54,251 nt of DNA, from NCBI GenBank assembly GCA_002633005.1, contig NMRA01001105.1:1-54251 (forward strand), written 5' to 3'. Of the stretch, positions 34,529-46,500 are shown one piece after another. Numbering within the stretch: the first letter of the stretch is position 1; every line of letters starts with the position of its first letter. Below the pieces are notes generated by a model. It made no database searches and was not told the DNA's origin. It saw only the letters and a program-made list of their open reading frames with translations. Both the position numbers and the translations under genes were made by a program. The DNA comes from Phoronis australis (taxonomy: Eukaryota; Phoronida; Phoronidae).

Positions 34529-37500
34529 CTGTAAACACAATGAAATTTTACTGTGCAATGGTTATATCTTTGTATTCGTTACTGTTGGCGCGACCACCTC
34601 GCGTACATATCGTTAATTACTACAGCATGAAACATGTATGTCACCAGAATACCTCGCACCACAGTACTAACTTCACATCAATCCTAAACAATATTTCTCC
34701 ACCAAAATGAGGCATTACCCTGACACTCTAGTTCGCTTTACCCGACTCAAACTTGTTGGAATATATAGTTATGATTCAGCCTCCAGATGTTCACAGTGTG
34801 TGGGTGAACCACTTAAATGGGAAATAATCCGATGATTGGTTAACTCGCGGAGATGCAGTTTACGGAGTACAGAAATCAACCTAGTACTTACGATTGATCA
34901 GATCTCGACTTGTCATTGGGTGGCGATTTTCTTTTCCGACAAAGACGAACCCCAATGACAGCGACGAAGACGATGAGAAGTACCAAAGCAGCGGAGATTC
35001 CACCCATTATGTAAGCAAAATGGCTTTTAGTCGGCTGATGTTCTGAAAAGTGTCAAAAATTGACCCTGATTTAAACAGTACACACCATGGATTTTTGCAC
35101 ATTTTGAATTACCGGTGGCCACAGACTAAATGTATGACGTAAAATTTAGCTAAACCCATGTTTATTTTGTGTAATTAGCTCAACATTTTGAATTTTCTTT
35201 CATTTTTGCCAATTTTCACATTTCCCGCCATGTGACGTCATGGGTTGAACACAAGAGATCAGTGACTAGCATTGAACAATGGCGGAGACCAGGGAATTTG
35301 AAAGTGACGATGATTAAGAGCAAGAATTGAACGAATACTATAAAGAAACGTATGGGAATGGTTGCCAGTATGAGGAAATGGGGTTGCACGAAAGCGAGAA
35401 CAAGTTTAATGTGCTTCCGGCTGCGTACTTTTCTACTTTGAGCCTTATGAACTGGATCCTCCCGCGAGAGAAGCGGCCTCGGGCTCGGCGAGTCAACCCA
35501 GTCATCCAACAGACGATCCTGAATTAAGAGCTGATGTTTCTGAATGATAAATATTGTCCTTTATTGAACCAGGCCTTCATCGTAACGTCTCCTGTGACTG
35601 GAGTCGAAACACGAGTCCTCAAAGTGGGCAGAACACAGAGTGGCCCCGGACCGAATCGCTTGGTCCACGATGACGTCCCACACTCTCGTTCGGCGCACGA
35701 AGTCATGCCACTTCTGCGCAACTTTGGTGTCCTTCGGAACACCGAGACGTTTTCCGCCTGGCTGCTGTTGCTGCAGGCTCCGGAAACACATCTTTTGATC
35801 CCTCTACGAACCTTCTCGACGCTAAATTTACTTTGCATTCTCTTCACTCTATACACTTTGTCTCTGATCCGAACGGTATGGCGAACGACTTGGGTTCAAC
35901 CCATGACGTTGTACATAATTATTATTTTTTTCAATTTTTGCGTGTTTCTTTATGAGCTGTGCACTAAAGGCACTGAAATCAAGTAAGATATAATAATAAA
36001 ATTTATTTTGAGGTACTAGAGTCATGTTGTGTTCACTTTAAAAATGCGTACGGCTAGTGTGCCATAATTTGGACCGAGAAAAGTTGTTTTAACCCAATTA
36101 ACTCAGTTGCATCTGGGGATATTTACGATTATTTTTAGTCAAAACCGAAACGGATAAAATATTTTAACGATTTCTTTTCATTTGTTTTCTCGTAAACATT
36201 CAGGAAAGGTGTTTGAGTGTGGAACAATACAGGTATTTCTTAACCAATTTTCACCAGAATGACACGAATTCATTACAGAAATTTTAAATATACAAATCAT
36301 AAAGCAACTTGGCCACATCACGTCACCTAACACGGATTGGAAACCTTAAGCTTCCGCTAGCCGTGAAAATGGTTTAGTTAACTGGGCCACTGGGAAGACC
36401 GGTTGACATTCTTTAGGTCAAGTGATGTGACCACAGGTGACGTGCTGACCAGACTTGGACGTGTTTGCTAAATTACAGAGTTGGATAAGGCCATCAGGCA
36501 ACTTCGATGTTAACTGGATTTGCACGCAAGTGGGCGAGGATGCGTGCACTGTTCACGCTAGCGTTTCCAACGAAGAGAGTTAGTCGTTATTCATGGGCTT
36601 GTCTGAATGTGTATTGGATGAGATAAATGCAGACCTAGACCAGCAAAAAATCATATGTTTGCGTAGGAGTTGCTTCATGACGGACAAAGAGTAAGCTAAC
36701 AAGTTAATGTATGCAAATATCCAAAACAGTGTAAAAGAAAATTGAAATTGTAGTGTACTAGGTTGCATTTCCGATATATAGCCCAGTACCTTGGGAGAGG
36801 TGATTATTGAAATGTTATCAAAATACACAGTGCACTCCCAATAGCAAAAATATGATTAAAATTTTACTTCATTGTGAACTAAATAGACATCAAAGATCTA
36901 ATTGGTTCAAAGTGGCCTAAAAGAAAAAATCATTCACAACGTGGGGTCCATCTTTACTTCACTTTTTTCTCTTAGTTCATCTGTACCTGAACAGAATGTG
37001 CCATTCCCCATGTAACCATTTCGACATGTGCACGAGTAGCTCCCATCAGTGTCCCTACATAGAGCATCAGGGTCGCAGTTGTAGAGTCCAATCGAACACT
37101 CATCAACATCTGGAAGTACATGTACATAGTTTCACATTGGGTAAGCTAGTCACTCATACCGTTCATTCCTTATACATGTATGTCAGTGGTAATCAACGTG
37201 TCTGAGGGATGATCGCCGTTACCAGATTGTTGACATCTACAGCTGTAAGTTAACGACAGCATCAAGAATCTCTCCATAGTGGTCACGTAGCGCAAACCTG
37301 GTCCCGGTCTCTAATCTTTGTACTCGAAACGAACTCGAAACTATTTTTGGCAATTTCTCTGCTCCTTTTATGCGAAATTAAGATAATTGGTTATCAGACT
37401 GTGCTCGAATACATTATAGTTTATGCATAGGAGTTTCTAGTTCAAGTTTGCCCTTGAAGACCCGTATATTCGTGCTACAAACTCGAGTAAAAACTCGAAA

Positions 37501-40500
37501 TTTCGAGTTCAAACTCGAACCTATTGCTTTAATATTGGGTTTACAAAGTGTGAACTAAAGGCAATATATTATCTACCTAAGTTATTGTGTACTCGAGCAT
37601 AGAAAAATAGACACTTATCTTGAGTTCGCCCAAAAGTAGAGTAGAAAATGCCAAACCTAATTTCGAGTTCCATTTCGAGTAAAAAGATTGGAGACCGGGC
37701 CCTGGTCTTTCGGAAGGCGTCTTCGTACAATGCTGTAGGCAGAGTTTCTTCGTGCCCAGTTCATTCACATTTTGTTCGCCTTACTCAGATACATTTACAT
37801 GTAATGTAAATTGTAGATCCAAACCTCCAGGCGGATTGGCTGGGTCCGTTTACTTGTTTCAAATATTATTCCAAAGTGAATGTGACGTAGGACGTTGTGG
37901 CAGTCACAGTATTCCAGACGCGTTTTAAGTTAGTCAGAGTAAGAAATAGAACCGTCAATAAAACAGAACCAGAAAGGTAACGTTGTCTCTGCTTGCGCAA
38001 TAATGACTGCATGAAGAGATTGCTGAAGCGATGTATACGCTTAAACAGGAACAGGAAGAATGCATACACACAACAGTCACAGTCAACTTACTCTGACATT
38101 GCAAAGGCAAACCATTCCATGTTGCATCAGATAAACATTTCAGCGTAGCTTCTCCAGACTTTCTTTCGTAACCAGGCTTGCAAATGTACGTTAGAGCATA
38201 GCCGTATGTGAAAGATGACCCAGTCCTAACTGCATTTATATCTTCGCCACGTGGTTTGGAGCAATCAATACCTGGAATTAGAAGTTCAATGAATAAAAAA
38301 TTACTAGAAATACATTATATCGACAGGATCATAACTGTGAGATATGAAATCACAATAATCATTGAACATTCAGTCGCATGCGAACTCAAGGGTATGTCCA
38401 TATGTAAAAGTACCTGTAGTAAGGTAGTTCCCAGCGTATGTGACCAACACTAGTTGATTTCCAACAACAAAAGATGAGTTGACTGCGAAGGTGGCGTCTA
38501 CGGCTTGGACTGTAGCTTTCATTTTGTCATGGCTTGTTAAGTTGCCAGTCAGCAGTAGTTGTAGATCAACAAAAAGAGAGCCGTTCCTAAACAGAAATGA
38601 CACCATTTCATTAGCCTAAAGTACTGCGGCAGACTCCATTGCGCCATACTCTAAGACAGAAACTATTTGCAAAAAGATAATTGCATCGCCGATCATAGCC
38701 ATCTTTCACTTCATGGTGAAGTCACGAACCAAAAAATGATGCAAACCGGAAATGTATTGATATAAATTTATGCAACAGACAATCATTTCAGCAGAACTAA
38801 CATTCACGTAAGATAATTAATATTCTTACCGTAAATGAGTGATTCTGATGTCCTTGAAATGCTTAATGGCTTCACTGTATCGTTGAATGAGCTAGAAAAT
38901 AAATATATACCAGTTAACACATATCAAATTTCATCTAAAGTGCTAGAAACGGTGGGGCGCATATTAGCGCATATACATTTCCGGACTTGTATAAGTGCAT
39001 AGTAAAAACGCCATTGAAAATGAGCGGACGCTATACCTGTTCGCAATTCATCTTTTTACTAGATAGCCTAGGGACTACTGTTACTAAATATAAGTCAAAA
39101 TAACTGGTGGAAATTAACTTATATATGCTGTACATGTGCAAGCATTACACATAAAAAGTGACTTATAGCATAATATCCTGAACGACAACACCTGTATATT
39201 TGGCCCCTGCAGTATATTGAGAACATGGCTCTGAGCCTACTAGTGCCTTAAATCACCAAATGTAGCGGTTTGCTAGGCGTATTGGTTTGCTTTTATTATT
39301 GAACTTTTTATTTTATCAAGGATTTGCTAGAACTAAGTGGTAAGCCCAATACATTTAAAATAACAAAAAATTCCGTTGTAGTTAACTTTAATTGTTAGTT
39401 TAAGATATCGTGTAACACATGTAGAAACCAGACCAGCATTCGTCTGACTGGTTAAGTATGTCAAGTGAAACGAACACTGTTCAAAACAACGCTGCAAAAA
39501 GTTATCAAGAATAACAATATTCAACAGTATGTGAGCGCCGGTGTCGCAATAGTGGCCTTGTTGAAAGAGCGTTTGTTTGGAATAAGCGTGGGCTAAAAAA
39601 TGTCTTCGAAAAAAATAAACGCACGAGAGCAGTTACGCAAAACTTCGGTATAGCTTTATCAGTGAATCTCAGTTGAAGTTGGTAACACGGTGTGCATTCA
39701 ATATGGAAAGTTTTTAAAGTGATTCTTCGTAAGCCTACTGACTGGAAGTACACGACGGTGTGTGATAATAAGCAACGCACTGTACATGTGTACTCACTGC
39801 CGTGTAAAGGTCTTTCAAAAGCAGCTGTGTTACGGGGTCGGAGAGGTTCTTGTAGTTTGCTTTATACTCCAAAGACAGTCTCATCGTAATATTAACGCGA
39901 GAGGTCGTTCCTGCAAGCAGATGGCTTTTGATATGTGTCATTCCGTGATAACGTCAATTAAACGAGGCAAGGTGAGGGTGGCAGGTTTGAATTATGTAAG
40001 TATCTCAGCTAGATCTGGGAAAAACAGGAAATTAGTTTTAAAAACAATAGGTTGTGCATCATTTATGACAATTGAAAACATTTTGAGCATGGTCTGCACT
40101 CCACCTATTGGTCGAATCACCCGACCTAACGAACAAGAGCCTGCTAAGATTTGTGCCGCCGACCTGGACTCCAACACTGGACCTTTCTTCTACCCGTGAA
40201 GTGGATCTGGCAACTGAGTCAGACTTTTGTTATCCACATGTATATTTTCATGCCGGTGTAACATTTACGTTGGGGACCTTTGTTCAAAACCTGGCTTCGG
40301 TGCAGTGTTGTTGTGGGGCGTAGGCAAACGTAGGCGCAGCCAATCATCGTTTTGCTTTTTAACGTAGAGCTTAACCACCGTAAGGTACGGTAGTGGGGCG
40401 TAAGAGCAAGTAGTTGCAGCCAACAACCTTTTTACATTTTATAGTAGCAACCAAATTTTTACATTTTAATGCAGGGTGTACGCGGCATAGTGGGGTATAT

Positions 40501-43500
40501 TCTCGGTACGATAATACACGGCATCAATGCGAGACGCTAAGGGCAAACTTCAAACTTCAATGGACACCGAAAAATCTTCCCCAACCCCTCCAATATTCAG
40601 CATAATGAATCCTTAAGTCTATGTTTTTCTCGCTAGCTATCGGCAAATTGCAGAGTTGTCTCCCATAAATCAAAATTCCTCGGAAAACCCCTTCTTGTGT
40701 ATATTTCTGTGGGGGAATAGTTAGCTGCTGGCGCGCATGCGCACTGCCTATGTCAGATATGTCTGGCGTTGCTGAAAAACCTGTTGCGGAAACCAATTTC
40801 CACCCTTAATTGTTATCCATTTCCAGCGTTATTTAGTTGGAACCCTAACTTTGTGATTTTATCTGAAATCCATAAGCTACATGTAAACAGTACCTCAAGA
40901 CCATCAGCCTTGAACATTATCACATAGGTGTAGAGCTTCATGCAACAATTACGAAAGGATTTTTAGTACAGAGGTCAATTTTCAAAGTATCCGCTGTTAC
41001 AATGGATAATATTGTGTAACTACTACTGTACAATCACGTACTGGAACATTCCAATGGATTTCCAGTCCAATTTCCCTCGGAACTGCAGATTCGCTTTACG
41101 TTACCACCCGACATTTCAAATCCAGTGTCGCACCAGTAAGTTGCAACCCCTTCGTACTCCTGCGACGTACTTCTAACGGACGAATTGGTGTTGGCACTAG
41201 GTGGTCCGCACTTCTTTCCTTAAAACCAGAAGAATGACACGGACCTGCTTTAGTACAAATAACCACTTTAAACTCATTTCCGATGCTATCTGTGGTACAA
41301 AATAATGTAGTACATTTACGTGGTTAGAACAGCAAACAATGACATTACATTATCACATTATTTAATATCATGATATACAACAGTTTCATATTATTTTACT
41401 ACCTACTAGAACATTCCATAGGATTGCCTGTCCACTGTGCACCCACGTCGCAGAATCGAGTAACGTTGCCCCCGGACTGTTCATACCCAGCGTCACATGA
41501 GTAAGATGCTACTCCTTCGTACTCATGTGATGTGCTAGTGACCATTGAATTTGGGTTAATATTTGGGTCACCGCATGTCTTTCTTGCAAGCCAATAACAT
41601 GTCACAGATATTAAACTTTGAGTTACCCGTTCTGAACACGTATATTAGAGTAAAGCTCAAATTTATGCACTTAAACAAACCGAGGAACACAAACTAACAC
41701 ATGTACACACACACGCGCGCGCGCTCATATACACACGCGTATGCATGTATATTTGCATCAATGCAAGACTGTCGGAAACGTGTAAACTAATAGATTGTCA
41801 GACTGGATATCGACCAAATGTATTGCATTACGTACTAGAGCATGTCACAGGTGTTCCAGTCCACTTCCCGTCCGTTCCGCAGAATCGAGTTACGTTACCT
41901 CCGGAGTGTTCGAACCCAGCGTTGCACGAATAAGTGGCCAATCCTTCGTACTCCTGGGAAGTACTGCTCGCAGATGAATTGGCGTTGAGTGGTGGAGCTC
42001 CGCATTTTTTTCCTGAAATTCAAGAGCGTAGTAGAAACTTTCTTAATTGTGTTGACCATATGAAACACTCTAGCACAGGATACGCTAGTAGCTAAGACAT
42101 CAGCAGATTGAGATAAAAAACACGTGAATATTATGCATATTTCCCTCCTACATCCCATTTACTTACTGGAACATTCGACAGGATTGCCATTCCAACGTGC
42201 ATCAGCATCACAGATTCGCGTAACGTTACCTCCTGACTGTTCAAACCCGTCATCACACGAGTATGTTGCTACACCTTCGTACATCTCTGAAGTGGTAGTG
42301 ACTGTTGAATTGGCGTTCGCAGTTGGTCGACCGCATTTCTTTCCTGCAAGTCAACAAAATATCATACTAATCAGAACTTGGGTTATCTGAACATGTACAA
42401 CGCTGTAAACATGTAACTCAAACTTAAATGCACACATGCAACTGCAACTTTTCTTAGTACAAAACATCAATCCAAGATACACCATATATTTTGTCGCTGG
42501 GCACCCTTTGAACACTTGTTCTGTCACGTACTGGAGCACTCCAGAAGATTTCCAGTCCAATTTCCGTCCGTGCCGCACAATCGTGTTATGTTTCCACCCG
42601 ACTGTTGAAACCCAACTTCGCATGAATACGTGGCCACTCCTTCGTACTCCTGCGAAGTGCTGCTCACAGATGAATTGACGTCGAATGGTGGAGGTCCGCA
42701 TTTTTTTCCTGAAATACAGGGTGTGTTAGAAAACGTTTTACTAGTGCTGATTGTTGAACACGATGTCACAGGACATACATGTATAATTTGGCATAAAAAA
42801 CACTAGAAAATTGAGATCAAATTGACGCATTTACATCAGATATATTTTTCTGACAGTTTCTCCGTTACGTACTGGAACATTCTATAGCAGCACCAGACCA
42901 CGTCCCATCAGTGTCACAGATACGCGTTAAGTTTCCACCTGATTGATCAAACCCGGCGTTGCACGAATAGGTCGCCACTCCTTGGTACACCCACGACGTA
43001 CTATTCACGGATGAATTTGCGTTGAATGGTGGAGGTCCACAGTGTTTCCCTGAAATTGGAGCTGTTATGTACTGATCTGTGACCACTTTCACCGTGTTGA
43101 TTTTTACGGATAATGTGAGATTTCAAATTTACATCGGAGTTAGGTATACAAGGTATCAAAATCAGGAACGCCAGGCGACAGTATACTGAGGTGTACGATC
43201 TTCAGGCATTAAACAATTGATCTGGAAATTCAAGCCAAAGAGAAATTCAGTTAAATATGGTACGACAAAACATTTAGCATGTATCTTAATTCAACAGCTA
43301 GCTTAACAAGTGGACAATTACCTACATTTACGTGACAGGTCTTGATTTTGGTTGTATAGCTTGAATCGGTGATACCCATGTATCCGTTTTTTAGCCCATC
43401 AACGAGTCAATTGCACCGGGCGACAGAGAAAGTAAATGTCATGAAACATGTTCAGTTGGTGCAAGCCCAATCTCAATGGGCTACTGGCACACCACAGATT

Positions 43501-46500
43501 GTCATTTTTGGTCTAGTTCATTCATTTGTCACTCCCTGTAACAGACTGTATCTGTGCTTCATTACTTGTTGCTGGGCCTAGCTAGATGGCCACGGCATTC
43601 TCTCTTCTGATGATGGTGTTTGAATAAATGACACCGAAACATGTCAACTCGAGTTAAAACCATTGTTGTTTTCTTTAAAAGGGTATAATTGTTTTGAATT
43701 TTTGGCGATCGTGTACTGGGACATTCGAACGGATTTTATACGATCTGTTGACTTATTTTTATATAAATTTGTGAATTTTCGTGCTACGTTAGATATTCAG
43801 GTAATACGCTTTTGGTATGTATGGAAAGATATTGAAGGCAGGCGTGTTGACTAGGGAAAAAACGAAAAACACATGATGTTAGTACACCTGTCATGTGTAG
43901 TTTTAGAATATCGGCAAGGATGGTTTGAACACAAAGACTCACAAATTGGCAATGTCTCATAAAATACACAGAACAAAAAGACACCTTCAGCTTGTGAATA
44001 CATGCGTACCTGTGTTACAGTGATGGGTAACATTTTGTCCAACAGCTTCAGTACTGGGACTTTGCATAGTACATTATGAGAATTTTTTATAGGTATTTAT
44101 TATCATTTACAAACAATTAGAAAAACAAACAAACAAATAAGTACACCATACATTCACGTATGCACACCTCAGGAAGACCATTCTCATATCTCGTTTAAAG
44201 TAAATATCTTCTACATGAAGTTAACATAAACAATAAAATTTTCCCATTTCGCAGAGAAGCTGTCATATACAGAGTTTTTATGTGCATTTAATTTCTGCTT
44301 GTAAATGTACTGCTTAGCTAGTAGAAGCAAAGTGTTATATAGAAAATCATGCGTCTTAAATGCCACACTTTTAAAGTAGCTTCCCGAATTCCTTCCAGAA
44401 ATCTTGTACAAACTACATTTACATTCCCAAAAAGGTGTGACAGCGTCTCTGGACCTTTATTACAAAAAGAACATAGATCAGAATCCCTAACACATATTTT
44501 GACTAAAAAGTTATTTGTTGCAATAATTCTATATAGTATTCTAAATTGGAACCATCTAAAATGGGGATGCTTTGTAATTTTGTAAGGTAAAGCATATATT
44601 TTCTTCCAATCTAAACTATCTCCTAGCTCTATTTCCCATTTACACTCTGACTTAGGTTTCTTAACGTTATTAAAGACTGAACAAATATGTCTACAACCCT
44701 TCAAATCTTTCTGTAAGTGAGTAATTGCTAAAGGCATGCAAGTAGAGTAGACATTAACAGTTTTAAATGTACTTTGAAATAGACTTTTTGAAACCTTCTT
44801 AGAGCAGAAACAACACCATTATCTTCTACAAAGTTGGTTTTCACTTCGAACCTATTTTTCATATTGTTTAGGCTAACAAAATTACCATCAGAGGTATAAA
44901 TATCTCTAATAAATCTTAAGCCTTTTACAAAGCAAGGCTTACATAAAACACCCGTGCCTCCGATCGCCAAGTTACTATTAAACCACAGAGGTTGGTTCAA
45001 AAAGTCCTCTTTACTCGCAGCAATTATTTTCTTGTAGAAAGATAACACACTTCCAAATACGTCGCGCCAGTAGGAATTACCAATTAGAGTTAACTTCGAC
45101 TTAATAAAGTAATCTCTATATGAAGCAAAATTCTTTAAGAACGGGTAGAGTGAGTACAGTAATACACCACTTTTAGACGCTGGGCTTTCAAGATATCTAC
45201 GGGCCATAGCGAGTTCTAAAGCTTTGCTAAAAGTATGCATATTAACCATTTGAATTCCCCCTTGATCAAGTCCTAAACAGGCCGTACATGTAGTTCGTTT
45301 AATTTTATCAAAGCGGGCTTGCCATACAAATCTAAAAAATGTTGTATTCAATTCACCCAAGACTTTCACTGGTGCATTTGGTAAACTTGACAACAAAAAA
45401 ACAAAAAAAAGTTTAGAAATAGCTAATGTTTAATTACCTTTACTCTACCAAACGGCGTTAAATTTCGTCGACTCCAACTTTTTAGTAAAGACTTGATCTC
45501 AGATATTCTTGCAGTGAAGTTCTTATGCCTCATACTATCCAGTTGAGTGTTAAAGTCCACCCCTAAAAATCTAAAAGATTTTTTTGTCCACGACAGACTT
45601 TCTTTTGTAGGAATCACGTCATCACTACCAGTTTTACTTCCAAACCATATGGCTTTTGTTTTATCCACATTCACTTGGAGGCCGGAGACACTAGCAAACA
45701 AATGTAGTACATTCAGTGTGGTAGTCAATGACAAATTCGACCCATCCAACGTAATTGATGTGTCGTCCGCATATTGAGAAATCAAATATTCCTTATTCCC
45801 AGCAACTACACCAGCAATATTTTTATTATTCTTGATTAAATACGCCAAAATCTCCGCGCACAATATAAAATTGTAGGGAGACAAAGGGTCACCTTGTGTG
45901 CAGCCACGAGAAATATTGAACCAACAAGATGGGTGACCATTTACGACAACACAGGACTTAATATTACTGTAAAAGACTTTCACCCACCTTCTGATCGACC
46001 AACCAAAATTAAGGAAAGATGAACTTTTTTGAATAAAATTCCACGACAATGAATCAAATGCTTTCTCAAAATCAATCAGTAAAAGCAATCCAGGTTTGTT
46101 AGCTCCCTTGGGCATAAAACATTACATCATATAGCACTCGGATATTTTCGTTCATATTTCTTCCAGAAACGAAACCTGTCTGGTCCTTACTGATTACTTT
46201 TCCCAAAACGGATTTTAACCGTTCAGCTACTGCCAAAGAAGTCAATTTATATGTCACATTGAGTAAGATATGTGTCTCCAGTTTTTCAAATAATATTTAC
46301 TTTTATCTGCTCCCTTATGAATGCAGTTGATCACTCCCTCTTTCTGTCGTGAGTATAACTGGCCAACAGCAATCAACGAGCGAACAACGAAAAGTCCAAT
46401 GTCAGCTCAAAAAAAAATTCAAAAATTCCACTGAAAAACCATCAGAGCCTGGGATTTCGTTGTTTTTCATTTTTTTTTTCAAGCATTGTGTGACTTCTTC

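Larger units (their letters stand above)
35235..35909. mobile_element. Inverted-repeat element with THAP fragment
   Basis: ACGTCATGGGTTGAAC (35,235-35,250) and GTTCAACCCATGACGT (35,894-35,909) are perfect 16-bp inverted repeats enclosing two convergent degraded ORFs, one with a THAP DNA-binding domain. THAP domains occur in P-element and some other DNA transposases. The element sits in the intron between the EGF and transmembrane exons. Confidence 0.55.

Noticed and set aside
35534-35986. 150-codon + strand ORF
   Set aside because: It is the antisense shadow of the THAP domain and continues into AT-rich sequence.
41700-41745. Short CA/CG dinucleotide run as a CRISPR-like or regulatory element
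   Set aside because: It is a brief simple-sequence stretch in an intron; nothing else supports function.
42124-42701. ORFs on both strands over the sushi array (80-116 codons)
   Set aside because: They are other-frame shadows of the 177-nt sushi exons and cross their splice sites.
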